NCBI GenBank assembly: GCA_934647305.1
Contig: CAKUFI010000061.1
Coordinates: 1-16,389 of the forward strand
Source of the DNA: an uncultured Clostridia bacterium
GTDB lineage: Bacteria > Bacillota > Clostridia > Christensenellales > Aristaeellaceae
Direction: 5' to 3'
DNA length: 16,389 nucleotides
Of the stretch, positions 6,724-14,368 are shown piece after piece; the first letter of the stretch is position 1, and every line of letters starts with the position of its first letter. Both the position numbers and the translations under genes were made by a program. The notes beneath the pieces are model-generated. The model was not told the DNA's origin. It did no database searches and saw only the letters and a program-made list of their open reading frames with translations.

Positions 6724-8928
6724 CTGCTTGAAATTGTTCGGGACGCAGCCGAAGTAGCGCTTGAAGGCCTTGTAGAAGGTGTTGAGGTACTCGTAGCCCA
6801 CGGCGCGGGCGACGTCGTCCACGGTGAGGTCGGTCTGGGTAAGCAGCTCCTGGGCGCGCTGCATGCGAACCTCCTCCACATGGGTGGAGAAATTCTTGCC
6901 GGTCTGCTCCTTGATGAAGCGGGAGAGGTACTTCTCGCTCAGCTTGAACTCATCGGCGACCGTGGTCAGGCAGAAGCTGCTGTCGGTATAGTTTTCCTCT
7001 ATAAAGCGGAGGATGAGCCGGGTACGTTCGCCGGCCTGTTCGCCCTGACGGCGCGCGATGCGGCTGCACAGCTCGACGCCCCACTGCTCCATCAGGTTGA
7101 GCTGCAGAAGCGGTGATTTTTGCGCGTGCGCTTCCCAGTCCATGCGCGCCTCGCCCTGGCAGTCGGCCGCCTCATCCAGCGCGGTGCGAAGGTTGCCCAG
7201 GATGCACGCGACCCATTCCGGCCGGGTGTTTTTCTCCTGCAGAAGCTGGCGGAAGGAATCCATGCTCTCGTGCAGCGTGGCCATATCGCCCTTGAGCAGG
7301 CAGACGGTCAGCTGGGTATAGCGCTGGAAGGGGACAACCGGCCCGCGCGAGTCGAGCATGCCCGGCTCAAAGTAGATCAGCGCGCTGCGCACGCCCAGTC
7401 GGGCGCGGAAGAGGGCGCATTCGGTTTCTTCGAGCGCGCGGGGCAGCTCGCCGACGCCCCGATGCACGGCGCTGACCGCCATGAAGACCGGCTTTTCGGC
7501 GGCGCGGAAGAGCGCGTCAAAGAGCAGACTGAGCGGGCGGCCGGCCTCGTCCTGTTCGGGCAGGATAAACAGCAGGCTGTCGCGCAGGTTATACTCGCAT
7601 CCGGGGAAGCCGGACTCGACCAGTACCTTCGCCCGGGTGAAGAACGCGTGCTTTTCCTCCGGGTTTTCGCTGTCCAGCGCGATAGTGACGACCCGGTAGC
7701 CCTGCTGGAAGGCCTGATGCCCAGAAAGCAGCTCCTCCTCGGCCGGGGTCAGGCGGGCGCCGGAGAAGGCCAGGTCGAGCGCGCAGTCGTCCATTTGACG
7801 AAGCATTTCCACCTGGCGCTCGCGAAGCAGCGTGCGGTCGTTGCGCAGGCGCTCCAGTTCGCGCTGCAGATGGGCGTAGAAGCTGCCTTTTTTGTCGTCC
7901 GCGCTGCCCAGCGCGTTCATCATGCGCATCAGCGGGCGGAAGGTGATATAGGCGTAGACGGCGCAGTAGAGCGTGCCGCAGAGCAGCGTGGCCGCGACGA
8001 TCAGGTTCATCATCCGCAGCACCGGCTCCACTCCGGCCACCAGCACGCGGCTGGGCACGCCGATGGCCACCTGCAGCCCGGCGTCCGCGTCGGCACAGGA
8101 GAAGGTCAGGTATTCCGTGCCGGAAAGCGTCTGCTTCTCGCCGTTTTCGCCCTCGAGCAGGCACGCGCCGTCGCCCGAGAGCGTGTCGTAGAGCACGCCG
8201 CCGTGCGCGTCGGTGAGGTAGACCTGACATTCGCCGCGCACATCCGCGGGCAGAAAGCGATCAAGCAGCACATCCAGCGGGATGAGCGTGCTCACCACCA
8301 GCGAGGTGGACAGGCTGTAGGAATAGTAGGCGTTGACGGTGATATACTCGCGCGCCTCGCCCTCATAGGACGTCTGCACACGCATGGCGGGCCAGGTAAA
8401 GGCGGGCTGGCCGAACAGCTTTTCCTGCCACTGCTCATAGGTCATTCCGTCGTAGGAGAAGCCCGAGCCGTAGGCGGCCTGCTTGTTGTGGTAGATCGAG
8501 GTGCTGCACAGAAGGGCGCTGTTGCGGCGGAACTGGACGAGGATCACCTGCTCGAGCAGGTCGTAGGAGGACAGTGTCTCGGTGAGCGGCCGCAGGTGAT
8601 ACAGCGAGAGGTATTTTTCTTCCTTGAGCTGCCGGTCGGTCAGAAGACATAAAGAGCGCATCACGTCCTCCTGCCGCAGGGTATAGGTCAGCGTGCGCAG
8701 GGTGTTCATCTGGCGGGTGGTCAGGCGGAAGGCCGAGTTCAGGTCAGCAGTCAGGCCCTCGATCACGACGCGGCTGGCCTGGCGCAGGGTCAGCGAATAG
8801 ACCGGCAGCAGCGTCAGCACGACCAGGCACATGATCAGGAACACAGGCAGCGCGTGGCGAAGGTATGTGCGCGCCTGCCAGGGCAGACCGCCCGGCCGGT
8901 TTTTCTTTTGTGAAGGCTGACTGCTCAT
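6715..8928 (-). CDS. membrane-anchored AraC-family transcriptional regulator with extracellular sensor domain
   Basis: A regulator of about 737 residues with the layout common beside Firmicutes sugar transporters. A first membrane segment lies at about 27-46 (PVFLIMCLVVLTLLPVY), an external sensor-like region at about 47-303, and a second membrane segment at about 306-330 (LIVAATLLCGTLYCAVYAYI). A cytoplasmic linker leads to a C-terminal AraC DNA-binding domain over the last 100 or so residues. It contains a first helix-turn-helix (FCLTTVADEFKLSEKYLSRFI) and a second ending in VGYEYLNTFYKAFKRYFG. It should bind DNA directly in response to an external signal and probably controls the divergent binding-protein gene. 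I prefer the ATG at 8926-8928, preceded by AAAGGAG with 12 bases spacing, over an upstream GTG at 8952 that has no ribosome-binding site. A palindrome covers the stop codon. Confidence 0.9.
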   Translation of the reverse strand: MSSQPSQKKNRPGGLPWQARTYLRHALPVFLIMCLVVLTLLPVYSLTLRQASRVVIEGLTADLNSAFRLTTRQMNTLRTLTYTLRQEDVMRSLCLLTDRQLKEEKYLSLYHLRPLTETLSSYDLLEQVILVQFRRNSALLCSTSIYHNKQAAYGSGFSYDGMTYEQWQEKLFGQPAFTWPAMRVQTSYEGEAREYITVNAYYSYSLSTSLVVSTLIPLDVLLDRFLPADVRGECQVYLTDAHGGVLYDTLSGDGACLLEGENGEKQTLSGTEYLTFSCADADAGLQVAIGVPSRVLVAGVEPVLRMMNLIVAATLLCGTLYCAVYAYITFRPLMRMMNALGSADDKKGSFYAHLQRELERLRNDRTLLRERQVEMLRQMDDCALDLAFSGARLTPAEEELLSGHQAFQQGYRVVTIALDSENPEEKHAFFTRAKVLVESGFPGCEYNLRDSLLFILPEQDEAGRPLSLLFDALFRAAEKPVFMAVSAVHRGVGELPRALEETECALFRARLGVRSALIYFEPGMLDSRGPVVPFQRYTQLTVCLLKGDMATLHESMDSFRQLLQEKNTRPEWVACILGNLRTALDEAADCQGEARMDWEAHAQKSPLLQLNLMEQWGVELCSRIARRQGEQAGERTRLILRFIEENYTDSSFCLTTVADEFKLSEKYLSRFIKEQTGKNFSTHVEEVRMQRAQELLTQTDLTVDDVARAVGYEYLNTFYKAFKRYFGCVPNNFKQTG

Positions 8929-8966
8929 GAGGCTGCGCCGCTCCTTTGTCACATGGAATTCACTTC

Positions 8967-8995
8967 ATTATAACACCTAAAGCCACGCCCTTCAA
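8967..8995 (-). promoter_or_regulatory. sigma-A-like promoter for the AraC-family regulator
   Basis: On the minus strand, TTGAAG (8990-8995) and a perfect TATAAT (8967-8972) are separated by 17 bases, about 38 bases before the preferred ATG. The promoter is oriented away from the transporter promoter at 9120-9148. Confidence 0.75.
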
Positions 8996-9034
8996 GTCCC
9001 GTGCGGCCGCGAGCGGGGCAATCCCGGCGAAAAG

Positions 9035-9065
9035 TGGAAACTTTCCAGCAGGTGGAATTTTTCCA
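9035..9065. promoter_or_regulatory. tandem palindromic operator candidates
   Basis: TGGAAACTTTCCA (9035-9047) is a perfect 6-1-6 palindrome. TGGAATTTTTCCA (9053-9065) repeats it 18 bases later with a 5-3-5 match. Both share a preceding G. A further TGGAAA half-site lies at 9090-9095. They sit in the divergent gap between the regulator and the binding-protein gene, upstream of the latter's promoter, where an activator or repressor site is expected. Which protein binds is inference. Confidence 0.6.
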
Positions 9066-9096
9066 TGGGCGTTTTCGGCGAAAATCGACTGGAAAT

Positions 9097-9112
9097 AAGC
9101 CGCATGTGGCTT
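9097..9112. promoter_or_regulatory. inverted repeat just upstream of the transporter -35 box
   Basis: AAGCCGCATGTGGCTT is palindromic except for one non-complementary pair of positions (14 of 16 bases match the reverse complement). It ends seven bases before the -35 box at 9120, a typical position for an AraC-family activator site. It differs from the TGGAAA palindromes, so it may serve another regulator. Confidence 0.5.
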
Positions 9113-9119
9113 TAATCCA

Positions 9120-9148
9120 TTGTGCGCGGGCCGCCTTCGCGCTACAAT
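9120..9148 (+). promoter_or_regulatory. promoter for the sugar-binding-protein gene
   Basis: TTGTGC (9120-9125) and TACAAT (9143-9148) are separated by 17 bases. The leader to the ATG at 9195 is about 40 bases and contains AGGAGG. The poor -35 box fits a promoter that needs an activator. Confidence 0.65.
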
Positions 9149-9194
9149 AGCCTCACAGCCGCCCCGGCGGCAGAGAAAAAAGGAGGAACCCAAG

Positions 9195-10811
9195 ATGAAG
9201 AAACTGCTGGCACTGATCCTTGCCCTGATGCTGATCGCGCCTGCCGCGATGGCAGACGTGACCTTCCCGCTGGAGGAGACGGCGACGCTGTCCATTGCAC
9301 TGCAGCAGACCCCGCTGGTCAACGACTATGAGGACAACGCGCTGACCAAGTGGCTGTTCGAGCGCACCAACGTGCAGCTGGAGTTCGTGCTCTTCCCGTC
9401 CACCGACGCGAAGACCAAGCTCAACCTGATGATCTCCGGCGGCGACAAGCTGCCCGACGTGCTGACCTTCGGCGTGAACGCCACCACCGCGTACGAGTGG
9501 GGCAGCGAGGGCGTGCTGGTGCCGCTGAACGACTATTTTGACAACGAGGGTCAGTACTACCGCGACCTGTGCGCCTCCTTAGGCTTCGACGCGGACGACC
9601 TGCTCAAGCAGATCACCAGCGTGGATGGCAACATCTACGGCACGCCGGTGTACTTGCCCACCTACAACAACATGTCCTCGCCCAGCCGCGGCTGGATCAA
9701 TCAGGACTGGCTGGATGCCGTCGGCATGACCGCGCCCACCACCTATGACGAGCTGGTCGCGGTGCTGACCGCCTTCCAGGAGAAGGATCCCAACGGCAAC
9801 GGCCAGGCCGACGAAATCCCGATGACCGGCCCGCAGGCGCTCAAGTACATCGAGAACATGTTCATCTATTCGCCTGCCGGCAACCACTACCTGCCCCTGA
9901 ACGAGACCGACGGCAAGCTGGACGTGGACTATGACAAGCCTGCGTATCGCGAGTTCCTGAAGGCCGCCAACGACCTGGTGGCTCGCGGCCTGCTCAGCCC
10001 GCTGACCTTCACCATGGACAACGACCAGATGAAGGCGCTGCTGACCGCCGACGACTGCCAGGTGGGCCTGTTCGCCAAACAGTGGGGCGGCCAGTGGTGC
10101 GTGGACGCGACCGACCGCTTCTCGGCCTTTGAGGTGCCCGCCGGCCCCGAGGGCGCGCAGTACATCTCGATCGACAAGCCCGCCGCGGGATATTCCGCCG
10201 CGATTACCACCGACTGTGAAAACACCGACCTGGCCATCCACTACATGATGATGCAGTGCGAACCCAGCGCCAACGCCGCCGACGTGGTCTTCGTCGAGCG
10301 CTACGGCCTGAAGGACGTGGACTGGCGCCGCTTCGATCCCGAGACCGACAAGGACATGGAGAGCGCCATCCCCGGCATCACGCCCTATCAGGTGTCCATC
10401 AACGAGGTGTGGGGCGTGCAGACCTCTCAGCTGTGGCAGAGCCAGCCCTTCTTCCTGGTCGGCGACCCCGCCTGGTGGGTGACCGCCGTGGACAAGGCCA
10501 ACCCCACCGCGACCGCCAACTACTTCATGGGCCAGAACTACGCGCTGAACATCGAGCACGGCCCGGCGCTTGAGAACCTGGTGGTCAATACCTACTTCGC
10601 CTATACCGACGAGGAGGTCTCCGACTGGGCCGACGCGCGCACCGCGCTGGATACCTACATCAACGAGGCGGCGACCCGCTTCGCCCTGGGCGAGCTCAAC
10701 CCCAATGACGACGCCGACTGGAACGCCTACCTCGACGAGCTGGGCAAGCTCCAGTATCAGGAAATCATCGCCGTCGATCAGGCCGCCTACGACCGCAAGC
10801 AGGCGCTGTAA
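9195..10811 (+). CDS. extracellular solute-binding protein of a CUT1-type carbohydrate ABC transporter (LipO/LplA-like)
   Basis: A 538-residue solute-binding protein that should capture an oligosaccharide or similar ligand outside the cell and pass it to the permeases at 11129-12960. Residues 1-20 form a signal peptide ending in AMA. The mature start has no lipobox cysteine, unusual for a Gram-positive binding protein. Family features include GGDKLPDVLTFG (82-93), the calcium-loop-like DPNGNGQADE (198-207) and conserved tryptophans in the second half. The length fits the large LplA/LipO-type binding proteins. The start at MKKLLALIL is set by AGGAGG upstream; longer in-frame starts would put charged residues ahead of the signal peptide. 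Repeat copy C and a second hairpin separate it from the permease genes, so the binding protein may be made in excess. The ligand is unknown. Confidence 0.93.
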   Translation: MKKLLALILALMLIAPAAMADVTFPLEETATLSIALQQTPLVNDYEDNALTKWLFERTNVQLEFVLFPSTDAKTKLNLMISGGDKLPDVLTFGVNATTAYEWGSEGVLVPLNDYFDNEGQYYRDLCASLGFDADDLLKQITSVDGNIYGTPVYLPTYNNMSSPSRGWINQDWLDAVGMTAPTTYDELVAVLTAFQEKDPNGNGQADEIPMTGPQALKYIENMFIYSPAGNHYLPLNETDGKLDVDYDKPAYREFLKAANDLVARGLLSPLTFTMDNDQMKALLTADDCQVGLFAKQWGGQWCVDATDRFSAFEVPAGPEGAQYISIDKPAAGYSAAITTDCENTDLAIHYMMMQCEPSANAADVVFVERYGLKDVDWRRFDPETDKDMESAIPGITPYQVSINEVWGVQTSQLWQSQPFFLVGDPAWWVTAVDKANPTATANYFMGQNYALNIEHGPALENLVVNTYFAYTDEEVSDWADARTALDTYINEAATRFALGELNPNDDADWNAYLDELGKLQYQEIIAVDQAAYDRKQAL

Positions 10812-10823
10812 GGGGGAAACGAA

Positions 10824-11022
10824 GGGGAACGTTCGAGAGGCCGCCTTTTCTGACCGGGCAGTGCCCGGCTCCACTTGCTGCCGCCAGCCCAAAATGATGT
10901 GCTTTCTGAAAAATGACGCTTACGAGGTCATGCGGCTTTTCTGGCGCCTCTCGAGCTCTCCCGGAAAACACTTTGATCCACGATGCGCAATACGTAATAG
11001 ATGGGTAATTCCCCGAATGAGG
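10824..11022 (+). repeat. dispersed intergenic element, copy C (expanded form)
   Basis: The element starts 12 bases after the binding-protein stop codon with GGGGAACGTTCGAGAGG. The outer stem is TCGAGAGG (10833-10840) with CCTCTCGA (10947-10954). The inner hairpin CCGGGC-AGT-GCCCGG (10854-10868) is the same as in copy B. The conserved block TCTCCCGGAAAACACTTTG follows, then a variable segment one base longer than in A and B, and the tail TTCCCCGAATGAGG (11009-11022). Most differences from copy B are transitions. It lies inside the transporter operon, between binding protein and permeases. Confidence 0.88.
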
Positions 11023-11072
11023 CGTGTGAGCATGAAACAGTCAACGACTCAATCCGGACAACGAGACCATTT

Positions 11073-11098
11073 CCTGGGGGAGCCGGCGCTCCCTCAGG
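11073..11098 (+). terminator. attenuator-like hairpin before the permease genes
   Basis: CCTGGGGGAGC (11073-11083) and GCTCCCTCAGG (11088-11098) pair over 11 positions with one wobble around CGGC, followed by CCATTTTATG. It lies 30 bases before the LplB-type start codon. It may stop part of the transcripts coming from the binding-protein gene or protect mRNA ends. I see no riboswitch architecture in 11023-11128. Confidence 0.5.
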
Positions 11099-11128
11099 CC
11101 ATTTTATGACGGATAAGGATGTGAACGA

Positions 11129-12049
11129 ATGAACGTGCGCGGCAGAAAACTGCTTCATCAGATGCGCGTGCACTGGCAGCTGTATCTGCTGCTGCTGCTG
11201 CCGATGGCCTACCTGATCATTTTCAAGTACATTCCCATGGCGGGCGTACAGATTGCCTTTCGGAAGTTTTCGATTCGCAAGGGCATCTGGGGCAGCCCGT
11301 GGGTGGGACTGGACTACTTCAAGCGCTTTTTCGGCACCTACATGTTCGGCCGGGTGCTCAAGAACACGCTGATTCTGTCGGCGTACAGCATCTTCGCGGG
11401 CTTTCCGATGCCCATACTGTTCGCACTGTGCCTGAACGTGATGCGCTGCAAGGCCTTCAAAAAGACGGTGCAGATGATCACCTACGCACCGCACTTCATC
11501 TCGACGACGGTGCTGGTGGGCATGCTGATGAGCCTGCTCAACAGCCGCACGGGCATGTACGGCACGCTGTGCAGCCGGCTCTTCGGCAGCTATCCGCCCG
11601 ACCTGTTCGGCATCGGCAAGGCGTTCAAGCACCTGTACGTGTGGTCGGGCATCTGGCAGGAGATGGGCTGGGGCGCGATCATCTACATTGCGGCGCTTTC
11701 CGGTGTGGACGTGCAGCTGCACGAGGCGGCCCAGATCGACGGCGCGGGGCGGCTGAAGCGCGTGATACACATCGACCTGCCCTGTATACTGCCCACGGCG
11801 GCGATCATGCTGATTATGCGCGCGGGCAGCGTGATGAGCGTCGGCTTTGAGAAGGTCTACCTGATGCAGAACAGCGTCAACCTGGCCTATTCCGAGATCA
11901 TCTCGACCTACGTGTACAAGGTCGGCATGCAGGACAGCGATTTCTCGTATTCCACTGCCATCGGCCTGTTCAATTCGGTGGTCAACCTGGCGCTGCTGGT
12001 CGTGGTGAACACGATCACGAAGAAGCTGGGCGAGACCAGCCTGTTTTAA
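11129..12049 (+). CDS. ABC transporter permease, LplB type
   Basis: A 306-residue inner-membrane subunit of the carbohydrate importer. About six membrane segments can be read, beginning with LYLLLLLPMAYLIIFKYIPM near residues 18-37. The family motif GLDYFKRFF follows. The ATPase-contact EAA loop is visible as EAAQIDGAGRLKRVIHIDLP at about residues 208-227. The sequence IPMAGVQIAFRKF near the N terminus is typical of the LplB branch. AAGGATG lies about eight bases before the ATG. It pairs with the second permease 11 bases downstream. No ATP-binding subunit is in the window, as is common in Clostridia where one MsmX-like ATPase serves several importers. Confidence 0.93.
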   Translation: MNVRGRKLLHQMRVHWQLYLLLLLPMAYLIIFKYIPMAGVQIAFRKFSIRKGIWGSPWVGLDYFKRFFGTYMFGRVLKNTLILSAYSIFAGFPMPILFALCLNVMRCKAFKKTVQMITYAPHFISTTVLVGMLMSLLNSRTGMYGTLCSRLFGSYPPDLFGIGKAFKHLYVWSGIWQEMGWGAIIYIAALSGVDVQLHEAAQIDGAGRLKRVIHIDLPCILPTAAIMLIMRAGSVMSVGFEKVYLMQNSVNLAYSEIISTYVYKVGMQDSDFSYSTAIGLFNSVVNLALLVVVNTITKKLGETSLF

Positions 12050-12060
12050 GGAGGGCGGTT

Positions 12061-12960
12061 ATGGCAAGCAAGGCAAGAATCAAGGATTCGCGCGAGGATC
12101 GCATGTTCTATCTGATCGTCAACGTGCTGATGGCGCTGGTGCTGATTATCGTGCTCTATCCGCTGATTTACGTGGTGTCCTCGTCCTTTTCGGACGGGCA
12201 CGCGGTGCGCAACGGCAAGGTGCTTCTGTGGCCGGTCGGCTTTTCGCTGGACGGCTACCGGACGGTATTTCAGTTTGACACGGTGATCAGCGGGTACCTG
12301 AACTCCTTCAAGTACATGATCGTGGGCACGCTGGTCAACGTGGCGCTGACGATGGTATGCGCGTACCCGCTGGCGAGGCGCACGCTGCCCTTCCGAAACG
12401 GCATCATGTTCCTGTTCAGCTTCACGATGTATTTTGGCGGCGGCCTGATTCCCAGCTACCTGATGGTGCGCTCGCTGGGGATGCTCAACACGATGTGGGC
12501 GCTGATCGTGCCGGGCGCGATCTCGGTGTACAACATGATCATCACCCGCACCTTCATACAGAACAACATTCCCGTCGAGATGCTCGAGGCCAGCCAGATC
12601 GACGGCTGCAACGACCTGCAGTTCCTGGTGCGCATGGTGCTGCCGCTGTCCAAGGCGATCCTGGCGGTCATCACGCTGTACTATGCCGTCGGGCACTGGA
12701 ACGGCTGGTTCGACGCGTTCATCTACCTGAACGACCGCGACCTGTATCCGCTGCAGCTGATACTGCGCGACATACTGATCGTCAGCAACATCGACCCGAC
12801 CACGATCGACGATCCCGACCTGATCGAACGGCTGGAGTATACGCGCGACCTGGTCAAGTACGCGCTGATTGTCGTGTCCAGCGTGCCGATGATGCTGCTG
12901 TATCCCTTCGTGCAAAAGTACTTTATCCGCGGCGTCATGATCGGCTCGCTGAAGGGCTGA
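12061..12960 (+). CDS. ABC transporter permease, YtcP/LplC type
   Basis: A 299-residue second permease. After a short charged start it has membrane segments beginning with MFYLIVNVLMALVLIIVLYPLIYVV. The EAA loop reads EASQIDGCNDLQFLVRMVLPLS in the middle of the C-terminal half, and a characteristic GHWNGWFDAFIYL follows. The C terminus ends KYFIRGVMIGSLKG, a typical ending for YtcP-like permeases. AAGGAGGGCG just before the ATG overlaps the stop codon of the LplB gene, so the two are translated as a pair. A terminator follows. Together with the LplB subunit it should form the membrane channel of the importer. Confidence 0.93.
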   Translation: MASKARIKDSREDRMFYLIVNVLMALVLIIVLYPLIYVVSSSFSDGHAVRNGKVLLWPVGFSLDGYRTVFQFDTVISGYLNSFKYMIVGTLVNVALTMVCAYPLARRTLPFRNGIMFLFSFTMYFGGGLIPSYLMVRSLGMLNTMWALIVPGAISVYNMIITRTFIQNNIPVEMLEASQIDGCNDLQFLVRMVLPLSKAILAVITLYYAVGHWNGWFDAFIYLNDRDLYPLQLILRDILIVSNIDPTTIDDPDLIERLEYTRDLVKYALIVVSSVPMMLLYPFVQKYFIRGVMIGSLKG

Positions 12961-12978
12961 TTCAACGCAGACAAAACG

Positions 12979-13022
12979 GGCCATCGGCCGTCGTCACAGG
13001 CGGTCGATGGTCTTTCTGTTTT
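12979..13022 (+). terminator. terminator of the transporter operon
   Basis: GGCCATCGGCCG (12979-12990) and CGGTCGATGGTC (13001-13012) pair over 12 positions with two G-T wobbles, followed by TTTCTGTTTT. It lies 18 bases after the last permease stop codon. Confidence 0.85.
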
Positions 13023-13043
13023 GGTAGGGCTCAAGGCGCCGTA

Positions 13044-13071
13044 TTGACAAACGCGGCGGATGGTGTACAAT
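13044..13071 (+). promoter_or_regulatory. promoter for the M24 peptidase / PHP unit
   Basis: A perfect TTGACA (13044-13049) and TACAAT (13066-13071) are separated by 16 bases. It is the closest match to the sigma-A consensus in the window and suggests steady expression. The ATG follows 40 bases later. Confidence 0.8.
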
Positions 13072-13111
13072 AAGTGAAGAGATTTACAAAACGACGGGGA
13101 GGTTTTGGGGC

Positions 13112-14353
13112 ATGCGACAGGCGTATTACGCGGGGAATCGGGCACGTTTGTATGAGAAAATGGAATCGGGCAGTCTGGCGGTGTTTTTTTCGGGTGAGGA
13201 GCTCTGGAAGACCGGGGACGAGTACTTCCCGTTCTTTGCCGACCGGAATTTCGTGTATCTGACCGGCCTGAAGTGCAAGGAGGCGGTGCTGCTGGCGGCG
13301 AAGGACGCGCAGGGAAGCGTGCTGGAGCGGGTGTACCTGCTGCCGCCGGACGCGATGGCGGAGCGCTGGACGGGCGTGCGCGTGAAGCCGCAGGAGGCCG
13401 AGGCGGTCAGCGGGGTGAAGGATGTGCGGCCGGTGCAGGCCTTCGAGGCGGATTTCAAGACACTCGCAACGAGCGGGCGATACGGACGGGTATACCTTGA
13501 CCTGTACCGCATGACGGACAGGCAGCCCGACCGCCCCGCGCACAGGCTGCTCGCGCGCGTCCAGCGGGATTACGCCTATCTGCAGGTGGGCTCCGCCGAG
13601 GCGCTGCTGCGCGAGCTGAGACTGATTAAGCAGCCCTGCGAGATCGACGCGCTGCGCCGGGCCGAGGAAATCACGAAGGCGGGCATACTGGCCATGATGC
13701 GTTCGTCGCGCCCGGGCCGGTACGAGTATCAGTACAAGGCCGACTTCGACCACGCGCTGGCGCAGTTCGGGCCGGAGGGGCCGGGCTTTCCGTCGATCAT
13801 CTCGACGGGCAGGAATAACTTCTGTATCCACTACTATAGCTACACCGGCCAGGCGCAGGACGGCGACCTGGTGCTCAACGACGTGGGCGCGCAGTATGAC
13901 GGACTGATTACCGATGTGTCGCGCGCATGGCCCTGCAACAGCCGCTTTTCCGACAGGCAGCGGCTGCTCTACGAGTGCGTGCTGGCCACGTCCAACGAGA
14001 TGTTCTCGCTGATCCGGCCGGGCATGCCCATGGCGGCGGTTGACGCGACCATCCGCGAGCGCAACGCCAGGCGGCTGGTCGAGGCGGGCGCGCTGAAGTC
14101 GGTCGACGAGGTGGGCAAGGTCATGTGGCACGGCGGCTCGCACCACATCGGCTACGACGTGCACGACATGGTGCGCAGGCCGGAGGTGCTCGCGCCGGGC
14201 ATGGTGTTCTGCGTGGACATCGGCGTGTATCACGAGGAGTGGGGGATCGGCTTCCGCCTGGAGGACAACTGCCTGATCACCGAAAATGGCTGCGAAAACC
14301 TGTCTGCAGGCATTCCGCGCACCATCGACGACCTTGAAGCGGCCATGAAATAA
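13112..14353 (+). CDS. M24-family metallopeptidase (Xaa-Pro aminopeptidase-like)
   Basis: The 413-residue protein has the two-domain layout of Xaa-Pro aminopeptidases: an N-terminal creatinase-like domain (about 1-165) and a C-terminal pita-bread domain. Expected residues are His240 (NNFCIHYYSY), Asp257 (LNDVGAQY), Asp268 (ITDVSRAW), His344 (GGSHHIGYDVHD) and Glu384 (GFRLEDN). The fourth metal ligand, normally Glu in a VEPGIY motif, is Asp369 here (VDIGVY), and the usual proline is lost. The change is conservative, so the enzyme may still be active, perhaps with altered metal use. No signal peptide is present. GGGGAGG lies nine bases before the ATG. The gene is co-transcribed with the PHP gene 15 bases downstream. 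The likely role is removal of N-terminal residues before proline during peptide recycling. Confidence 0.9.
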   Translation: MRQAYYAGNRARLYEKMESGSLAVFFSGEELWKTGDEYFPFFADRNFVYLTGLKCKEAVLLAAKDAQGSVLERVYLLPPDAMAERWTGVRVKPQEAEAVSGVKDVRPVQAFEADFKTLATSGRYGRVYLDLYRMTDRQPDRPAHRLLARVQRDYAYLQVGSAEALLRELRLIKQPCEIDALRRAEEITKAGILAMMRSSRPGRYEYQYKADFDHALAQFGPEGPGFPSIISTGRNNFCIHYYSYTGQAQDGDLVLNDVGAQYDGLITDVSRAWPCNSRFSDRQRLLYECVLATSNEMFSLIRPGMPMAAVDATIRERNARRLVEAGALKSVDEVGKVMWHGGSHHIGYDVHDMVRRPEVLAPGMVFCVDIGVYHEEWGIGFRLEDNCLITENGCENLSAGIPRTIDDLEAAMK

Positions 14354-14368
14354 AAGGAGAAAAGAACG

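Noticed and set aside
7120..8652. 510-codon plus-strand open frame inside the AraC regulator gene
   Set aside because: The opposite strand encodes a full regulator with membrane segments and DNA-binding domain; this frame shows no family features.
8929..8952. GTG start eight codons upstream in the AraC regulator
   Set aside because: No ribosome-binding site precedes it, and AAAGGAG falls inside the extra codons, where it serves the ATG at 8928.
9579..10892. Minus-strand open frame opposite the binding protein
   Set aside because: Shadow of a well-supported gene. Its composition (Val/Gly/His-rich) is that of a reverse-strand frame, and it begins inside repeat copy C.
10570..11109. Plus-strand open frame running from the binding protein end through repeat copy C
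   Set aside because: The first part is an out-of-frame shadow of the binding protein, and the rest is translated repeat. No ribosome-binding site.
11023..11128. Riboswitch before the permease genes
   Set aside because: Only one simple hairpin is present, with no multi-helix conserved core that I recognise.
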